Positions 26,784 through 39,475 of a stretch of 64,000 nt of DNA are shown in pieces. Numbering within the stretch: position 1 is the first letter of the stretch; each line of letters opens with the position of its first letter. The stretch spans positions 13,415,361-13,479,360 of the forward strand of contig CM020501.1 of assembly GCA_009823395.1 (NCBI GenBank), written 5' to 3'. Both the position numbers and the translations under genes were made by a program. Origin of the DNA: Thamnaconus septentrionalis. Lineage: Eukaryota; Chordata; Actinopteri; Tetraodontiformes; Monacanthidae. Under the pieces are notes generated by a model. The model was not told the origin of the DNA, did no database searches, and was given only the letters and a program-made list of their open reading frames with translations.

Positions 26784-27009
26784 ACATCCCTCGAAGCCAC
26801 CTGAAGAATTCACCACAAAACTCACAGATCAATCTGCAAGTTAATTAGAGCGTCTCGTCTTCGCATCTGATTATCACCTCTTCTCTGTCATATCGTATTT
26901 GGACATCTCCTAAAGCAACAGACACATGCTTCACATGCTTCCCAGTCCAAGCTGTCAGGTCGGGTCTATTTCAACAGCATCGACAGTGCTTTGCATCAAT
27001 AATCTAAGC

Positions 27010-27347
27010 CAGTGGTGGGCAAACTCTTTGACTGGTGGGACCACAATGGGTTCTAAAATTTGACAGAGTGGGTGCCGGAGCAGGAGCAGATGGATGGAGT
27101 GTTTTGGTGACCCAACTCGTAGGAGAAATTGATTTATCATGGGACATGTAGAAAACACACGTTTTAATGTATATTAAAAATGAACAAAAGCGTTACCAAT
27201 GAAAATGTCCATCTTTGTAGCCCTTAAAACACTGAAAAACATGGATGAAATACAGCTATTTTATTACTTACTTACTATTCATATAATTTCTTCAAGTTCC
27301 ACTGACTGGATTAAAAAGCTCAACGGGCCGCAGTTTGCCCATGCCTG
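27010..27347. mobile_element. Second family of non-autonomous hAT element
   Basis: 338 bp bounded by CAGTGGTGGGCAAACT and the inverted AGTTTGCCCATGCCTG, flanked by 8-bp duplications ATCTAAGC (27002-27009) and ATCTAAGA (27348-27355) with one mismatch. No transposase frame. This is a different family from the 39891 element. Confidence 0.75.
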
Positions 27348-29119
27348 ATCTAAGATGTGTTCAAATTCACCATGTCATTTTTTGATTTGCTCCCTAAAGT
27401 TGCCGCAGTTCTGGCAACACTTGGTTTGCGCTCCGTGGTGACAGTAGATGTATCGGGAGCCGGCGACCTGCGCTGGCAGTAATATTTTGCTTATTTTCCG
27501 CTATGTAAGTCAAACAGGTGAGGCCTCTTTTTTCACCCCTTTATCGGCGACTCCAGATGTGGCGGAGCAGTTCGAAATCCGGGGACACATTTTGACTGGA
27601 GTGCGTGGTGAAGGAAGCAGAGTGGAGAGGGTTTTTTTTCAGGGGGTGGTGGAGATAACATTGGCCTCCCTCCCTCTAACTCTGAAGAACTCTGGGCGCC
27701 CGAGTTGTCATCAGCATTTCGGACAGCCAAAATGACTTCTCACTATAGGCACACAGATGACTCTATGGATTAATTCACATTAAATGACACGTTGTCAGCA
27801 GCGCTCTGCGCAGGCAGTTGAGGGGGGCAGAAAATGAAAAAAAAGGAAAGAAAGAATAATAAGTCAGACTCAGCTGAGCCACAGAAGGTCATGCCCTGAG
27901 AAAGGGCCGGGCCAGGGCTTGAAAAGTTTTGATTTCCATTTGAAAAGGGCAATTTGCAGCCACAAGGAAAAAAGGGCAAAACCATTCCTGCCCCCGTGAA
28001 CGCCACTGGTTGTCAGTGTCAAAGCTGACTTGTTGGAGCCAGCATTCCTGCTACGCAGCCGCACCGCCAGCCAGGACAACAGAGGCTGAGCTGCTGGATA
28101 CGGGCTGTGACTGACAAGGTTTTTGCCTCAGCTGCCCGGCCATTGTCAACAGAAACAGACTCATGACACCGAGGTTCACCACGGGCTATTTTGTTCACAG
28201 GCTGCGGTTGCAACACTAGCGAGCATAAGAAGATTTTTGTTGCAAAGGCGGGTTTGGAAGGTCCCATATTATGCAAAAATTCACTTTGCCAAGTGTTTCT
28301 TACATAAGCATGTGTCTGTAGTAAGTGCTACGACACACCTTTCTGGAAATCTGGCTTTAGCGATGTCACCGAGGGCATCGATACCTCGCTCACAAGGTCC
28401 GTAACAAACACAACCAGAGAGGTGAGCTGTTGATTTTAGCCTGAAGGCTGAAAACAGAGGGCTAAGTATACTTCTTCTGGAGATCTGTGGATTTTTCTTG
28501 AAATGAATAATCATGCAAAGCTGCTCCACAGGAGACCAGGAAGGAACAGAAAGAGGAAGGTATCATGCAACCAAAAGTGGGTATAATAATATATTCCACC
28601 AATTGTTCCTCTATATTTAACAGTACATGACTTGGCCTGCCAGCATTACAAGCTCGCACATTTAACTCGATTTAACTATAGCCTAAAATTGCTCATATGC
28701 CCAATAATGTAAATGCTAATTAGATGTTGTTCTAAATTTGAAGGAACAACAAGTACACAATAGAGATGTGTCTGCAGTCCTTGGCCCAGAACACAATTAT
28801 TCGGTTAATGCATAAGACATGCATAAGCAATTGCGCTTGCATCGTCGCAGGGAGAGCAGAGGGCTGCTCCCACTGTAGGGCCGCCTGATTACCCACTCCC
28901 ACTGACAGGCGGTGAATAGAGTCGTTCTCCCCACTTGCCCTAAGATGTCAATCTGGAGGGAGACCACGTCCAGGCATTGATGGACAGGCAGGTCGAAGTG
29001 GTGAGCTGTGATTTCTCCTGTTCTATAAAAAGCACCGTGGCGTAACAAATATAATGGATTGTGGTGATCCCCCAGCTGGATGGCCGCATTACAAATACCC
29101 CCTGCCCCCCGCCCCCGCC

Positions 29120-29121
<2 letters not shown>

Positions 29122-29151
<30 letters not shown>
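29122..29151. repeat. (CA)n microsatellite
   Basis: About 15 CA units after a C-rich stretch. Confidence 0.95.
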
Positions 29152-29154
<3 letters not shown>

Positions 29155-31088
29155 GAAGCAATAATGTGCTAGTGGGTATGTGCAGATTGAACTGAGAAAG
29201 TACTGATTTTTGCCCAGAGCAAGGAGCAGCCCCCTTTTTTTAATCTAAGCTTTACTTTCCTCCTCCCTGCCAAGACAGTGATCCAGTCAGCAGCATTTAG
29301 ATCTAACACCCTGCATTACTTTTTTTTTTTTTGCTTTTTTGTTTGTATTCTGTTTACATCTGTGACTCAGGGGAAAAAAAACCTTGGTGCTCCACTGCTG
29401 GCCTTTTTTGATTGCTTCCTTCATTATGAACATTTCAGTAAAGGCTACAGTTTAAATGGAAGAAGCACTATGGCACAGATGACTGCGGCAATTTTAAAGA
29501 AGTCACTAAAAAACTTGAATGCAGCTCTGCTTTCGCAGCCATGAAAATCAACCAAAACCTGAACACCAACACTTACTAAACACACATTTTTACTTGGTTT
29601 CTTTAATATTACTTATGTCCCTCAGTTGTCCTCTATTGTGTCCTTGTATTTGTGTTTATATGTGCATGCATGTGCGTGCAATCTGGATCACAAATAAATG
29701 AATCTTTCCCAAAGTACCACAGGTTCAAATCTGATGAGGTATTTTATGTAAACCAGGCCAACATGGCTCGGGGTAGTCATGTCTGAAAAGATTGCAAATG
29801 TTTAGTCAGTCTTATAACCACAAAGCTAAGAAATTGAGTTTTAAAATGTTATTTAAAAAAAAAAAACTAGCTGACTGATGGTCTTTAAAACGCATAGGGA
29901 GAGAGACAAATTTGCACTTTATTGTCTAAATGTTCAAAGACTCAAAAATCTTGTGACTCATCTGTGATGAGTCTGGGAGGCCTTGTCAATCATTTGTCTC
30001 ATGGTTAAGGGTTTACATAAGTGTTTAATAATGCCTCTTAACAAAGCAGGCGCAAGCTTTTGTTCTGTCAAGTACACAATTGTAATACAGCATAATAAAA
30101 AAAAACCCAAGAACATGTAGAAACTGTTGTTGGGGTTGCAAAGATCAAGGGAGGACGAGAGGAAGTACTGAGTACCTCGACTCAAGATTCCAGAAAAGGG
30201 AAAGCTGGAGAGTGTGCAAGAAAAGTGAATACATCAAAGACAAAAGTGCAGCGTTCAAAGATGAAAAGTACCCAGAGTTAAAAATTTATGACAAAAAGTG
30301 ACTGTCTCAAAGGCAAGACTACAGCGAACATGTCAACCTTCCTTCCGAAGATGAGGAACTCCAAGAAAAGACATGATGAGGAGAGATGCTGCAGATTGTC
30401 CTTCCCTACAAAGGCTTCCAGCCAAATAAGGAAAAAGCCTCCATCTTTATGACAAGGGCAAGGCCCAGATAACATTTTATTTACTAATTTATTTTAAAGT
30501 AACAAACAGTAATTTTCTGACATGCTCTGTCAGCATGCTCTGACCAGCTCAAATAGTTTTTTTTTGTGGATTTGAGATTGAATTGGGGACACAAAAGGAA
30601 AAAAGAAATACAAGTCTTTGGACACAAAGTTCCTGATGAGTCCACTGAGTTCATCCAACATTTCACATTTACTGATGCAACAAAACTTAATGCGTTCATC
30701 ACATTTTTGCTGAGGGTCTTCACGTTAGGATAACATTAGCATTCAAGATCATATGAGGAAAAAACAGACTTGGTAAAGGAAATGAATCAAAATCCAATTA
30801 ATAATCCTTAAAAAACAGACAGTTAGGTTGGAAAATGTTTTATTTGGATTTTCAGATAGTCTTGCGGTTTTAATTATGCCAAATTTTAAAAAGTAATACA
30901 TTTTACTTATTTTATTTTTATTCACAAGGAGTAGTGTTTCTAATTAGATTAATGATGCTCTTTGATGTACTGTACCAGTTAGCGAAGAGCTAATTACCAG
31001 ATGGTGGCTCTCATGGCAGATTTCACTTTAAGTGTACATATATATATATATACTGCAAGTATGCAATATACTTGCATTGCACAACTCT

Positions 31089-31091
<3 letters not shown>

Positions 31092-31124
<33 letters not shown>
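31092..31124. repeat. (CA)n microsatellite
   Basis: About 16 CA units; a (TA)n run lies at 31037-31053. Confidence 0.95.
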
Positions 31125-31128
<4 letters not shown>

Positions 31129-32027
31129 TGTCCAACAACATGGACCACAGTCAAAAAATATCACACTACCTTCGTAAAAAAAATTCTTAATGCGAAGATA
31201 AAATGAAATTAGCAGCAATTACAGGGGACTATATTCGGTGTGAAAGTCTTATTCAAGGTTGTGATGGACTTGAGGACAAATGAGTTTCTGCGACAGTTGA
31301 GTTTGAACTTGGGGACTTTAAGCTGTCTGCCTGTAGGGAGGAGCTGATACTGAGGGTGAAGGACATGGGTTTGATCCTCAAAGATATCCTGGAGTGTGCA
31401 GTGCGGTTTGACTTCTACTTTTAGCTGCGGGGTCGCTTTTTACTAAACTGGTTTAAAAAAACATGCCCCAAAACTCTGTGCTGACACTGAATTCCGAATA
31501 AAGCTTCACATATCAGTTTTTCTGCTGATAAAGATTTTTTTTGGCAATATCACCACTGGATGTTAACCTATCTCTTCATGTGTCAGTCCATTTACCCATG
31601 TTGCATGTTTCACAATATATTCTGTCTGATCAACCATTTCAGTGATTGTGTTCGTAGTTACCTGATTGGATAAATCAAATGATATTTCTTTGATTAATGT
31701 TTTATATTTTTCATTGTTTAAACCTAAAAAAAAAAAAAATTGAAGTAAAAAAAAAATGAGTGTTGTAGGAAGGCTTGTTGTCTGGCATTAACATTGATAG
31801 AATGATGTGTTTTGTAAGGGTTTTATAAGTCCGGCAGCTCGTCTGCAAGCTCTGCATTCCCACCTAGTGTGGGAAAGTGAGACCGGCACTTTGAGGAGAA
31901 GAGCTTTTGTGTGAATCGGACTAGTAAGTCTTGGCTAAAATAGAAAAAGGTCCAACCTCTCTCCTTCACATGTTTTTAAATGTTTCTTTTTCCATGTAAA
32001 TATTACTTCTTTTCTCTGTTTGCGAAG

Positions 32028-32079
32028 TGGTTGAGCTGCAACCATGAAAGGTGCTATGCAAATAAAGTTTTTGGATTTC
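32028..32079 (+). mobile_element. LINE/SINE-type 3' tail scrap
   Basis: CCATGAAAGGTGCTATGCAAATAAAGTTTTT resembles the 3' ends of several teleost LINE and LINE-dependent SINE families (gaaaggCGCTATATAAATAAA). Only the tail is recognisable. Confidence 0.35.
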
Positions 32080-32546
32080 ATAATCCTCCCCTTCCCAACA
32101 CATTTTCTATGGGCTCTTCACCAGATGGATACATGACATAAATCCAACAGATTTGGGGAACGTTCCATCTGGCATGCCAGGGTAAGAGACGAGCGACCAG
32201 AAAACACCTGCGAGCCGAGGAGCTAACCACACATAACGAGCTGGGATGATGAGGTGGAGAAATAAAAGAGTGGAAAATAGGTTGAGAGAGGAGACGGGGA
32301 GGGGGAAAAAAAGCGAAAGGGGGACAGTCGCAGAGGCAAGGAAGGGATGGAGAAGATAGGAAGGAAGTGAGAGGGAGAACGTGGGAGAAAATGTGGGGGA
32401 GGACTCAGTGAGCGAATGACGCAGCAGTGTGTCTTCGGCAAGTGACAGCAGGTGTGGGGAGCAGGTGTTAAATATTAAAGCTACTCAGCAGAGAACCTGG
32501 GCAAATGGCCCCTACTGATATGGGACAGCCCGGACTGGGACACGCA

Positions 32547-32549
<3 letters not shown>

Positions 32550-32623
<74 letters not shown>
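32550..32623. repeat. (CA)n microsatellite, interrupted
   Basis: About 74 bp of CA units with a CGCACG interruption near 32591. Confidence 0.95.
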
Positions 32624-33505
32624 GCCCATGCAAATACACAGACGCCACAGAAGGCTAGTGTCCCACCACTGTGGCAGAGCAAAGCAGAAAGAACATACAT
32701 GTTTAATTCACAACCTTCCATTTCAGCGTGTTCATGTTCTTCTACTACGCACCGTGACCCTCCCACGAATCCCTCCCCCCTATCCCACCCCTCGCCGACC
32801 CCCCCACGCCCAATCCCCCACGCGGCCAGATGTAAGAATTCAAAAAAGGAGGAGATGAACACGGCCGGCAGAGGAATGAGTGAGCACCTATGCGGGGTTC
32901 GAGGTAAAGCCGGGAAAATTTCTCTTCCATCGCCCCAAAGCGGCCGCTCGGTAATGGAAGTACAACATTCCCAACTAATCCGCCCGCTTCCCTCGGGTTT
33001 ACAGCGCAGCCTCATGAATTCCGCTGTCCCTAAACGTGTCTCATCTCTCGCGGCACGTCATCCGACTCCTCGGGACTCATGCCTGACTGTTCCGTGCTGA
33101 CGTGTGTCGCAGGGGGAACAGGGGAATAGGCGAGGGACCGGGTTGGGGTGGCGGGGTGGGGGGTGGTGGTGGTGGGGGATTGGTGCGCAGGGTCTCTGTT
33201 CTGAGGATGATCCATTTGTTTTCATTTTGGGGGGAGAGAGAGAGAAAAAATAACGACTTTGGCACACAAAAAAAGATGATTCTTTCATTTGCGAGGGCTG
33301 ATCCAATTGGGGTGGGGACTCATTTCAGTGCTGTCGATCCTGGCAGAGGTGCAGGCAGAAGTACAGTGTAGGCAAAAACAAAGAGTGCGATACAAATACA
33401 TTACTCGGCAAGATTCCCTGGGTTTCACCCTGTCCGGTGAATTATTGCTTCAATTTGTAACATATGCAATAATGAAACCACGCCGATGGTTTTCAGGTCT
33501 TTGGA

Positions 33506-33508
<3 letters not shown>

Positions 33509-33544
<36 letters not shown>
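33509..33544. repeat. (CA)n microsatellite
   Basis: About 17 CA units; a shorter one is at 33756-33774. Confidence 0.95.
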
Positions 33545-33546
<2 letters not shown>

Positions 33547-34318
33547 ATGACTGTCTTCTTTCAAACACAGGTGCGTAACCCAGTACCAACACCTATTTTG
33601 GATGGGATGTGCGACATCCAGTAATGCCTCTGTGTCAATTTTCGTGGGTTTTACATGTTTTACATCTGGGATGCTCCAATGAGAAGTCTACCAAGAAGTC
33701 TATTGTAAATGTCAGGCTGTACCTTTGATATAATAATCATAAATATCGTATATGGACACACACACACACACACACGCATGCACGCATACACACAGGCCAG
33801 AGTTACTGCCTGTTAATGTTCTTCTACTTCTACCTTGGTGTCTTATGGCAGTTAGCTTTCAATCCCATTCCATACTGTCCCTACCTGCCTCATTACAGCT
33901 TTCCAGATGACCTATGAACCTTGGTCTTGGTTAGTGAGTGGAGTAACACTTTGCCAGTGTCCACCACCATGCCACACAAGTCAAGGATGCAAGCCACCGC
34001 CATTGCCCAACCTCACACGGTGAGGAACTGAGAGGAGCAAACAAACGCATCTCATAATTTGATCCAGGGACAAAACACCTACAAAGGACTACTTATATCT
34101 GGGGTCAGAAGCCAACTACATGTGAATTGCATGTGAGTGGGAACAGACAACAGTGATGGTGCAGGCAAATCACGTAAGTGCTGATCGAGAGGATGGAAAG
34201 GGCAGAAAAACTGTGAGAGGTTTAAACAGATATGAACCCTTTTCTATTTTAAGCAATGCAATTTTACTTTTGTTATAATGCTATAAAACAAACAATGATT
34301 ACTATGATTATAATGATA

Positions 34319-34350
<32 letters not shown>
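34319..34350. repeat. (TTA)n microsatellite
   Basis: About 10 TTA units. Confidence 0.95.
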
Positions 34351-34351
<1 letters not shown>

Positions 34352-34505
34352 ATACCAATAATAATGGAGTCCATAACATATCTTAAATGTATGTAGGAGG
34401 CAACTACATACAGTACATACCAAACATGAAAAGGAGCTGTTGTTCATACGGCTCCCCCAGAGCATCTGATCATCTACAACAACTGCTTTGTTGATTTGCA
34501 AAGGC

Positions 34506-34518
34506 GAGATAGATCGAG
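34506..34518. repeat. SINE target-site duplication, left copy
   Basis: GAGATAGATCGAG, identical to 34895-34907 on the other side of the SINE. The last G could also be the first base of the element. Confidence 0.8.
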
Positions 34519-34894
34519 GCGACACGGTGGTGCAGTGGTTAGCGCTGCTGCCTCACAGAAAGAAGGTCGTGGGTTCGATTCCGGGGCCCGGGCCTGGGAC
34601 CTTTCTGTGTGGAGTTTGCATGTTCTCCCCGTGTCTGCGTGGGTTCTCTCCGGGTTCTCCGGCTTCCTTCCACACTCCAAAAATATGCATGTGAGGTCAA
34701 TTGAATATTCTAAATTGTCCATAGGTGTGCATGTGAGTGTGAATGGTTGTTTGTTTCTATGTGGCCCTGCGATGAACTGGCGACTTGTCCAGGGTGTCAC
34801 CCTGCCTTCGCCCTAAGACAGCTGGGATAGGCTCCAGCAGACCCCCGTGACCCTGAATTGGAATAAGCGGGTATAGAAGATGGATGGATGGATG
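34519..34894 (+). mobile_element. Full-length tRNA-derived SINE with GGAT tail
   Basis: Starts GGCGACACGGTGG and contains RNA polymerase III A box TGGTGCAGTGG (34528-34538) and B box GGTTCGATTCC (34572-34582). A long body ends in (GGAT)n. It is bounded by a perfect 13-bp target-site duplication GAGATAGATCGAG at 34506-34518 and 34895-34907, which proves insertion by retrotransposition. Five truncated relatives are found elsewhere in the window. Confidence 0.85.
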
Positions 34895-34907
34895 GAGATA
34901 GATCGAG
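34895..34907. repeat. SINE target-site duplication, right copy
   Basis: GAGATAGATCGAG directly after the GGAT tail, identical to 34506-34518. Confidence 0.8.
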
Positions 34908-35527
34908 AGAAAAACAGGCAAACAGCCACAGGTAACTCCTGCAGTATTAAAAGGTTTCTTTGATTCAGTAATTCTGGGTGAGCTGACTTTCTTTGTTTTT
35001 CCAGGAAAAAATGAATCAGAGAAGCTCAAGTCACACTTTGTGTGCTCTATCAGAAATCTTGACAAATAAACAGTCTCCTTAAAAAAAAAAAGAGGAAAAA
35101 AATAAAGCTGCAGACTCTATCTATCAGTCGCTGCTCTCTGCAATATTGTTTATCACAGCTTTCAGCGGCGCCAGCGGCTGTATCTGCAATCGAGCATAGC
35201 TACACAGCCGGCCGCCCCAGACCGATGACAGCTGGAGAAAGCCTTTACCTGAAATGTGACATGATGGTGACAGCTAACTTTGACTTTCGAAGGCTCAGCG
35301 CTCTGGCTCTGGCGCCAAGAAGTCCTCACCTTAACTGTCCACATCCGTTCAAATCTACTTACTCAGAGGAGCTGCCCGCCTGCTTTCTGCATCCATGGTA
35401 CTTGGCCTCGCCTGCCTTCTCTCTCTATTCCAGTGTTTCTCAATTGGTGGTTTGCAACCCAAAAAGCGAACCACCAGTTTTGATGGGGTTGCAGCTTTGT
35501 GGGCAGTTTCGATAGAAACAAGATATA

Positions 35528-36019
35528 AGCTGTGTTTCCATTGCAGTTTTCCGCAAAATAAAAGCGATATTTTGAAAATTTCGACAAAGTACAATTGCGA
35601 TTTGCAGGCGTTTCCATTGAATGGCGTGAGGCACGTAAACCGTAATTCTCGTAAAATCTCATCCTGCAAGAGTTACGCTTGTTTTTGTTTGTTTACGTTG
35701 CTGTCAAGAATGGGTGTTATATTTTTCTTTTTGATTACTTGTGAAAAAAAACCTGTTTCCTCCTCCATCCAAACATAACGCGCCATTTTCACTTGTGAAA
35801 CTAAAGTGAACTGGTCACGTCCGGTGACGCATACATGTGAAAAAAGTGTTTCCGTTACGCTTTTGTGATATACCTCCATATCGATACATCTGAAAAAACA
35901 CCTCATGAAAGCGTAAAAACCTTTTAGCCATATTTGAGAGGTTTTTCGAAGTTTAGTCGACCAGTTTTTATTGCAATATTTAGGTTTTGCACAATTCTAG
36001 GGGTAATGGAAACGCAGCT
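35528..36019. mobile_element. MITE with AGCTGYGTTTCCATT inverted termini
   Basis: A 492-bp segment starting AGCTGTGTTTCCATT and ending AATGGAAACGCAGCT, 15-bp inverted termini with one mismatch. The flanking ATA on both sides may be the target duplication. There is no coding capacity. TTTCCATT/AATGGAAA occurs again internally (GCGTTTCCATTGAATGG near 35610). The superfamily is not certain. Confidence 0.65.
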
Positions 36020-36036
36020 ATAGAGATGTACAGTAT

Positions 36037-36039
<3 letters not shown>

Positions 36040-36106
<67 letters not shown>
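36040..36106. repeat. (GACA)n(GATA)n compound microsatellite
   Basis: About seven GACA units run into about ten GATA units, inside the right arm of the hAT element at 35431. GATA/GACA arrays are familiar in fish genomes. Confidence 0.95.
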
Positions 36107-39100
36107 TTTATTTTGCAGGACACACAATTCAAATCAGTCATTTAAATATTTTACCTACAAGACATAATGGAAAAGTGGGCTAGCGTTTCTATTTTTGCAG
36201 AATAATTTTGGGTCGCGACTTCATGATAAGGAAAAAAAATGTGGGTCCTGAGACTCCTACAGTACCACTGCTCTATCCCAGATTATGATCTGGATCCAAA
36301 ACCCAGACATGCCAGGACAAGCAACTTGGTTGATGAGCTCCTCAATTTTTCCTCATCGTTAACGCGACGCAATGAGCGCCCACTCGGGGGCTGCGTCAAC
36401 CGCAGCAACGCTTCTTGTCAGCCAGGGCTGAATTGTCACGAGCCTGCTTGGGTTTCTCTCAATCCCGCAGATTACCACCGCACCGCTGACAGCAGGTATG
36501 AGAGCGAGCAGACGCGCAGCCAAGAAGAATTACACGCGGGCCAGATCGCCCGCTCTCAAAGCCAGATATGGCGTTTGGTTTTTTAATGCGATCGGCGTCC
36601 ATGGTTTTGTCAGCGTTTGCATATATTAATAAAAATCACAGGAGGGGAGCTAATGTAGCCGAGGACGCTGCCAGGGCTGCGGTCACCATTTGAGCTCACC
36701 CCTCGTCGTGTGGGAGTCAAGTGTAAACGTGTCAAGCTCGCTGAGAGTCTTCGCCACCTCAGTAGTCGGCTTTGCTTGGCTCCGTCGACGCATAAGATGG
36801 GAGCAGGCTTCGGCACAGCGTCGCCGCGTTCCCGATAACCATTCAGTTTTGAGAGCTTCACGTCTGAGCGAAAACCTTGGTCTCTCGATCTCTCGGTTGC
36901 GGCTGTGAAAATATAATAATACTGCAGTGCTGCTTCGGATATACTTTTCATTCCATATTTGTCGTTGTTTGTCCCCTTTTGACTAGTCGGGGTGTTTTTT
37001 TCATTCCGCAACCTCAGACATTTCCAATGCGTGGATGCATGCCAGTTTGTATATTGAATTCAAAAGGCAGAGGACAGGTTAGTTCACCTTGCCTCTCAAT
37101 AACAGCGTCAAGTGCAGCCGGTGCAGTTTCATAACGTCTCTCAATATCAATGTTCTAAAAAAGAAATTAAAAAAATAAATAAATGTGTCTCTAGCACTTA
37201 TTACCCTCTGTGAAGAGGTTTTCAGTGCCTTGGTGGATTTCAACAGAGCAGATATCTAATTAATTGATCCAACCTCATCAACTGGCAATTAATTGGCTGC
37301 AGCCCCAATCAAAACAGGAGCTACTCAAATAGAAACGTTGGGTACCGGGAAGGGAGACATTAATATGGTCTGACGATGAGCGCACTTGAAGTAGGCTTTC
37401 CTGCCAGACGCAGATGAGACGAGGACCACTGCAATTACATGCTTCATTATTTAAAATAGCAACAATACCCTCCCAAAAAAAAAAAAAAAAAAAAATCCTT
37501 ATTCCCAGAGCTGCACGCCATCCCGCTGGGAAGTGTGCTCCCTCCGTATAAAACAAGCAGAAACAGTGGCAGGGAGCCGATAAGCCTCAGGTTACACACT
37601 CTCATGTTCACACCTGGAAGCGGGCCGACAACCTGAGCGCAGCGCAGCAGTTCAATTAGTGCAGTCGGGGGGTTAAGCACCTGGTTTAATGGCAAATCAA
37701 GAGCCGCAACCGAGGGTGTGAAAACTACAATTTGCCTGTGTTACGCCGTTGCTGTGCGCGCGGCAGGGACTTGAAAGCTCTGACCTTTGAGTCGGAACCT
37801 CTCTCCGCCAAACTTCATCCCAACTCTCCTCCCAGCTTCCCTTTTTCTCTTCTTGTTTGCTCTTTTTTCCCCTCTTCTCCTCGTTCACATTTGCGGCTAC
37901 ACCTATCCGTCAACGAGCACTTCAAACGGCTCCGCTGCCGCAGTTATTGGTTCCTGTGTCTTGGCTGCAGCGCCCTGGGAGATTTTTTAAAAGATAAAGC
38001 ACCAGTTGTGTTTTTATCAAAGCTCCCTCGCTCAGCCTGTCAGTCGGAGGTCCGTGGAGTCAGAACCAGAGAGAGAATTCACACAGGAAGGAGGAATATA
38101 TATCCCCGACTTTGCGCTAAACATCACGCCAAAATGAAACACAAAGCCGGTTTTATCTCTAAAAACTAGAAATCAACTTTTCTTTTGGAATCCCACTGCA
38201 CAGGAGGCATAATGCTGCTTTTCTACAGCCGAGCAAAGCAACCTGATTCTTGGGTCCTCTAAAAACAGAAGGCGACCACCAGTCAAAAGTAGAGCAGAGG
38301 GATATTTTAGCTGGCCAGCTTTGCAGGACTTAACACCTGCCGTCACATGGGATTCTGCTACATTCTGATGTTGTGAAGGCATCAGACATCACTGATAAAA
38401 CGTTCTGGATTTAGGACATTACTTAGCTTTCCTCCTGCTTATCAAACTGTCTGGAGCAGTGAGGTGTACACATATGAGCACTTGGTATTTTGTACTTAAA
38501 GGAACAAAACTCCATTAAACTCACTGCTTTTTCAACATGAAGATGGTATCAATGCCCTGTTGGTAACAATAACCTTGGACTGGTTCCATTTCATCTGTTG
38601 GCCCTGCTTCTATGGTTCTCAAACGCTTGCATAATCAAATCACCATATGTCGCACCCTGAGCAACCTAAATGTACAGTATTAACCGGCCAACAGTTGTTA
38701 CAGACATAATTCCTCCAGCAAATGCTATATGTATAGCTGCATAGCAATTTGTTTGCTTGAGCTAATGTGTGTGTGTGTGTGCGCGCATATTATACTTTTC
38801 TTAAAGATATTCCAACAAAATGTATGCCATGAGTTATTTCATGACATAATAAACATTGCATACATTGTATTTTACGGTTAATCACTTGTGTTAAACAAAT
38901 CCAATCTCCATGTAGACACCATGTCCATGTTTAATTAAAAATTTGAGGGAATATCCGTTTGATATATTTTACTTCACATTGCCATCCCCACATGTCTACA
39001 ACCCTCGACATGGTTTTACAGAGTATTTTTCATCCTGCCTCTTGGAACTTTCCATTAAATTGCGAACAGCATTTCATGTGGGACGGCTTTCTAAATTTCG

Positions 39101-39316
39101 AGTTTATCCGTGAAAAGGTCTAATCAAATTGTAGGAGTGCCAAAACACATCTGAAAGGAGTGTAGGTTGAGACGCATTACCTATTATGCTCACATTTAAA
39201 GGTGGCTGAGAGGAAGGATTACAGCGCCTTAATCTCCAAAACACAAACACTGTCACCCCCTACTCCAAAAAATAAAAATACAAAAAAGTGAGTTTTCACT
39301 GTCTGCAGACACTCAC

Positions 39317-39475
39317 CTTGTCAGCCATAATCATGGAGGAGCCTCCATGGACTCCAAGGACAGGAAGCTGTGTCTGAACAGAGAGGAAGTCGAGGATCTG
39401 GGCGATGGCCTCTTGATCGGTGCCGTCGGCAAACACGATGCCGTGAAGGCGAGTGCGAGAGAGCAGCTCGCACAC
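39317..39475 (-). CDS. grin2a: grin2a-like NMDA receptor GluN2 subunit, second coding exon
   Basis: Continues the amino-terminal (LIVBP-like) domain, residues 75-127 (53 codons, phase 0 at both ends). The acceptor is CTCCAAG|GTG at 39476/39475. The donor is GACAAG|GTGAGT at 39317/39316, an ideal consensus. The encoded [16 protein letters not shown]...[11 protein letters not shown] is the near-invariant GluN2 core; this stretch alone is about as close to GluN2B as to GluN2A, so the 2A call rests on the preceding exon. H117 and D91 correspond to human GluN2A H128 and D102, both implicated in zinc inhibition, and are kept. The MADK end coincides with the mammalian exon boundary after codon 138. 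The next exon, which should continue the domain, is not in the window, so the gene is cut off on the left. Confidence 0.9.

Larger units (their letters stand above)
35431..36270. mobile_element. Non-autonomous hAT element disrupted by nested insertion
   Basis: Ends CAGTGTTTCTCAATTGGTGG and ...CAGTACCACTG, flanked by 8-bp duplications CTCTATTC (35423-35430) and CTCTATCC (36271-36278) with one mismatch. The right arm (GGGTCGCGACTTCATGATAAGG, GGGTCCTGAGACTCC) is the reverse complement of the left arm of the copies at 39891 and 5889. The centre is occupied by a MITE (35528-36019) and a GACA/GATA array. Confidence 0.75.
1..39316 (-). other. Large grin2a intron (3' part outside the window)
   Basis: Begins with GTGAGT at 39316 after the MADK codon and extends past the left edge, so it is at least 39.3 kb. 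No open frame in it resembles later GluN2 exons (rest of the amino-terminal domain, S1, pore, S2) or any other protein I recognise. It holds simple repeats, mobile elements (listed separately) and unique sequence rich in TAAT/ATTA motifs. In mammals the intron at this boundary is also very large. Confidence 0.75.

Noticed and set aside
26459..26848. 129-codon plus-strand frame
   Set aside because: Overlaps an LTR-like arrangement with promoter and poly(A)-type motifs rather than protein motifs.
31230..31420. LINE-derived fragment suggested by a region similar in flavour to fish retroelement reverse strands
   Set aside because: Only a vague resemblance; no frame or motif could be confirmed by eye.
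34572..34582. tRNA gene suggested by a B box
   Set aside because: The A and B boxes belong to the head of a SINE with a target duplication; no intact cloverleaf or acceptor stem was traced.
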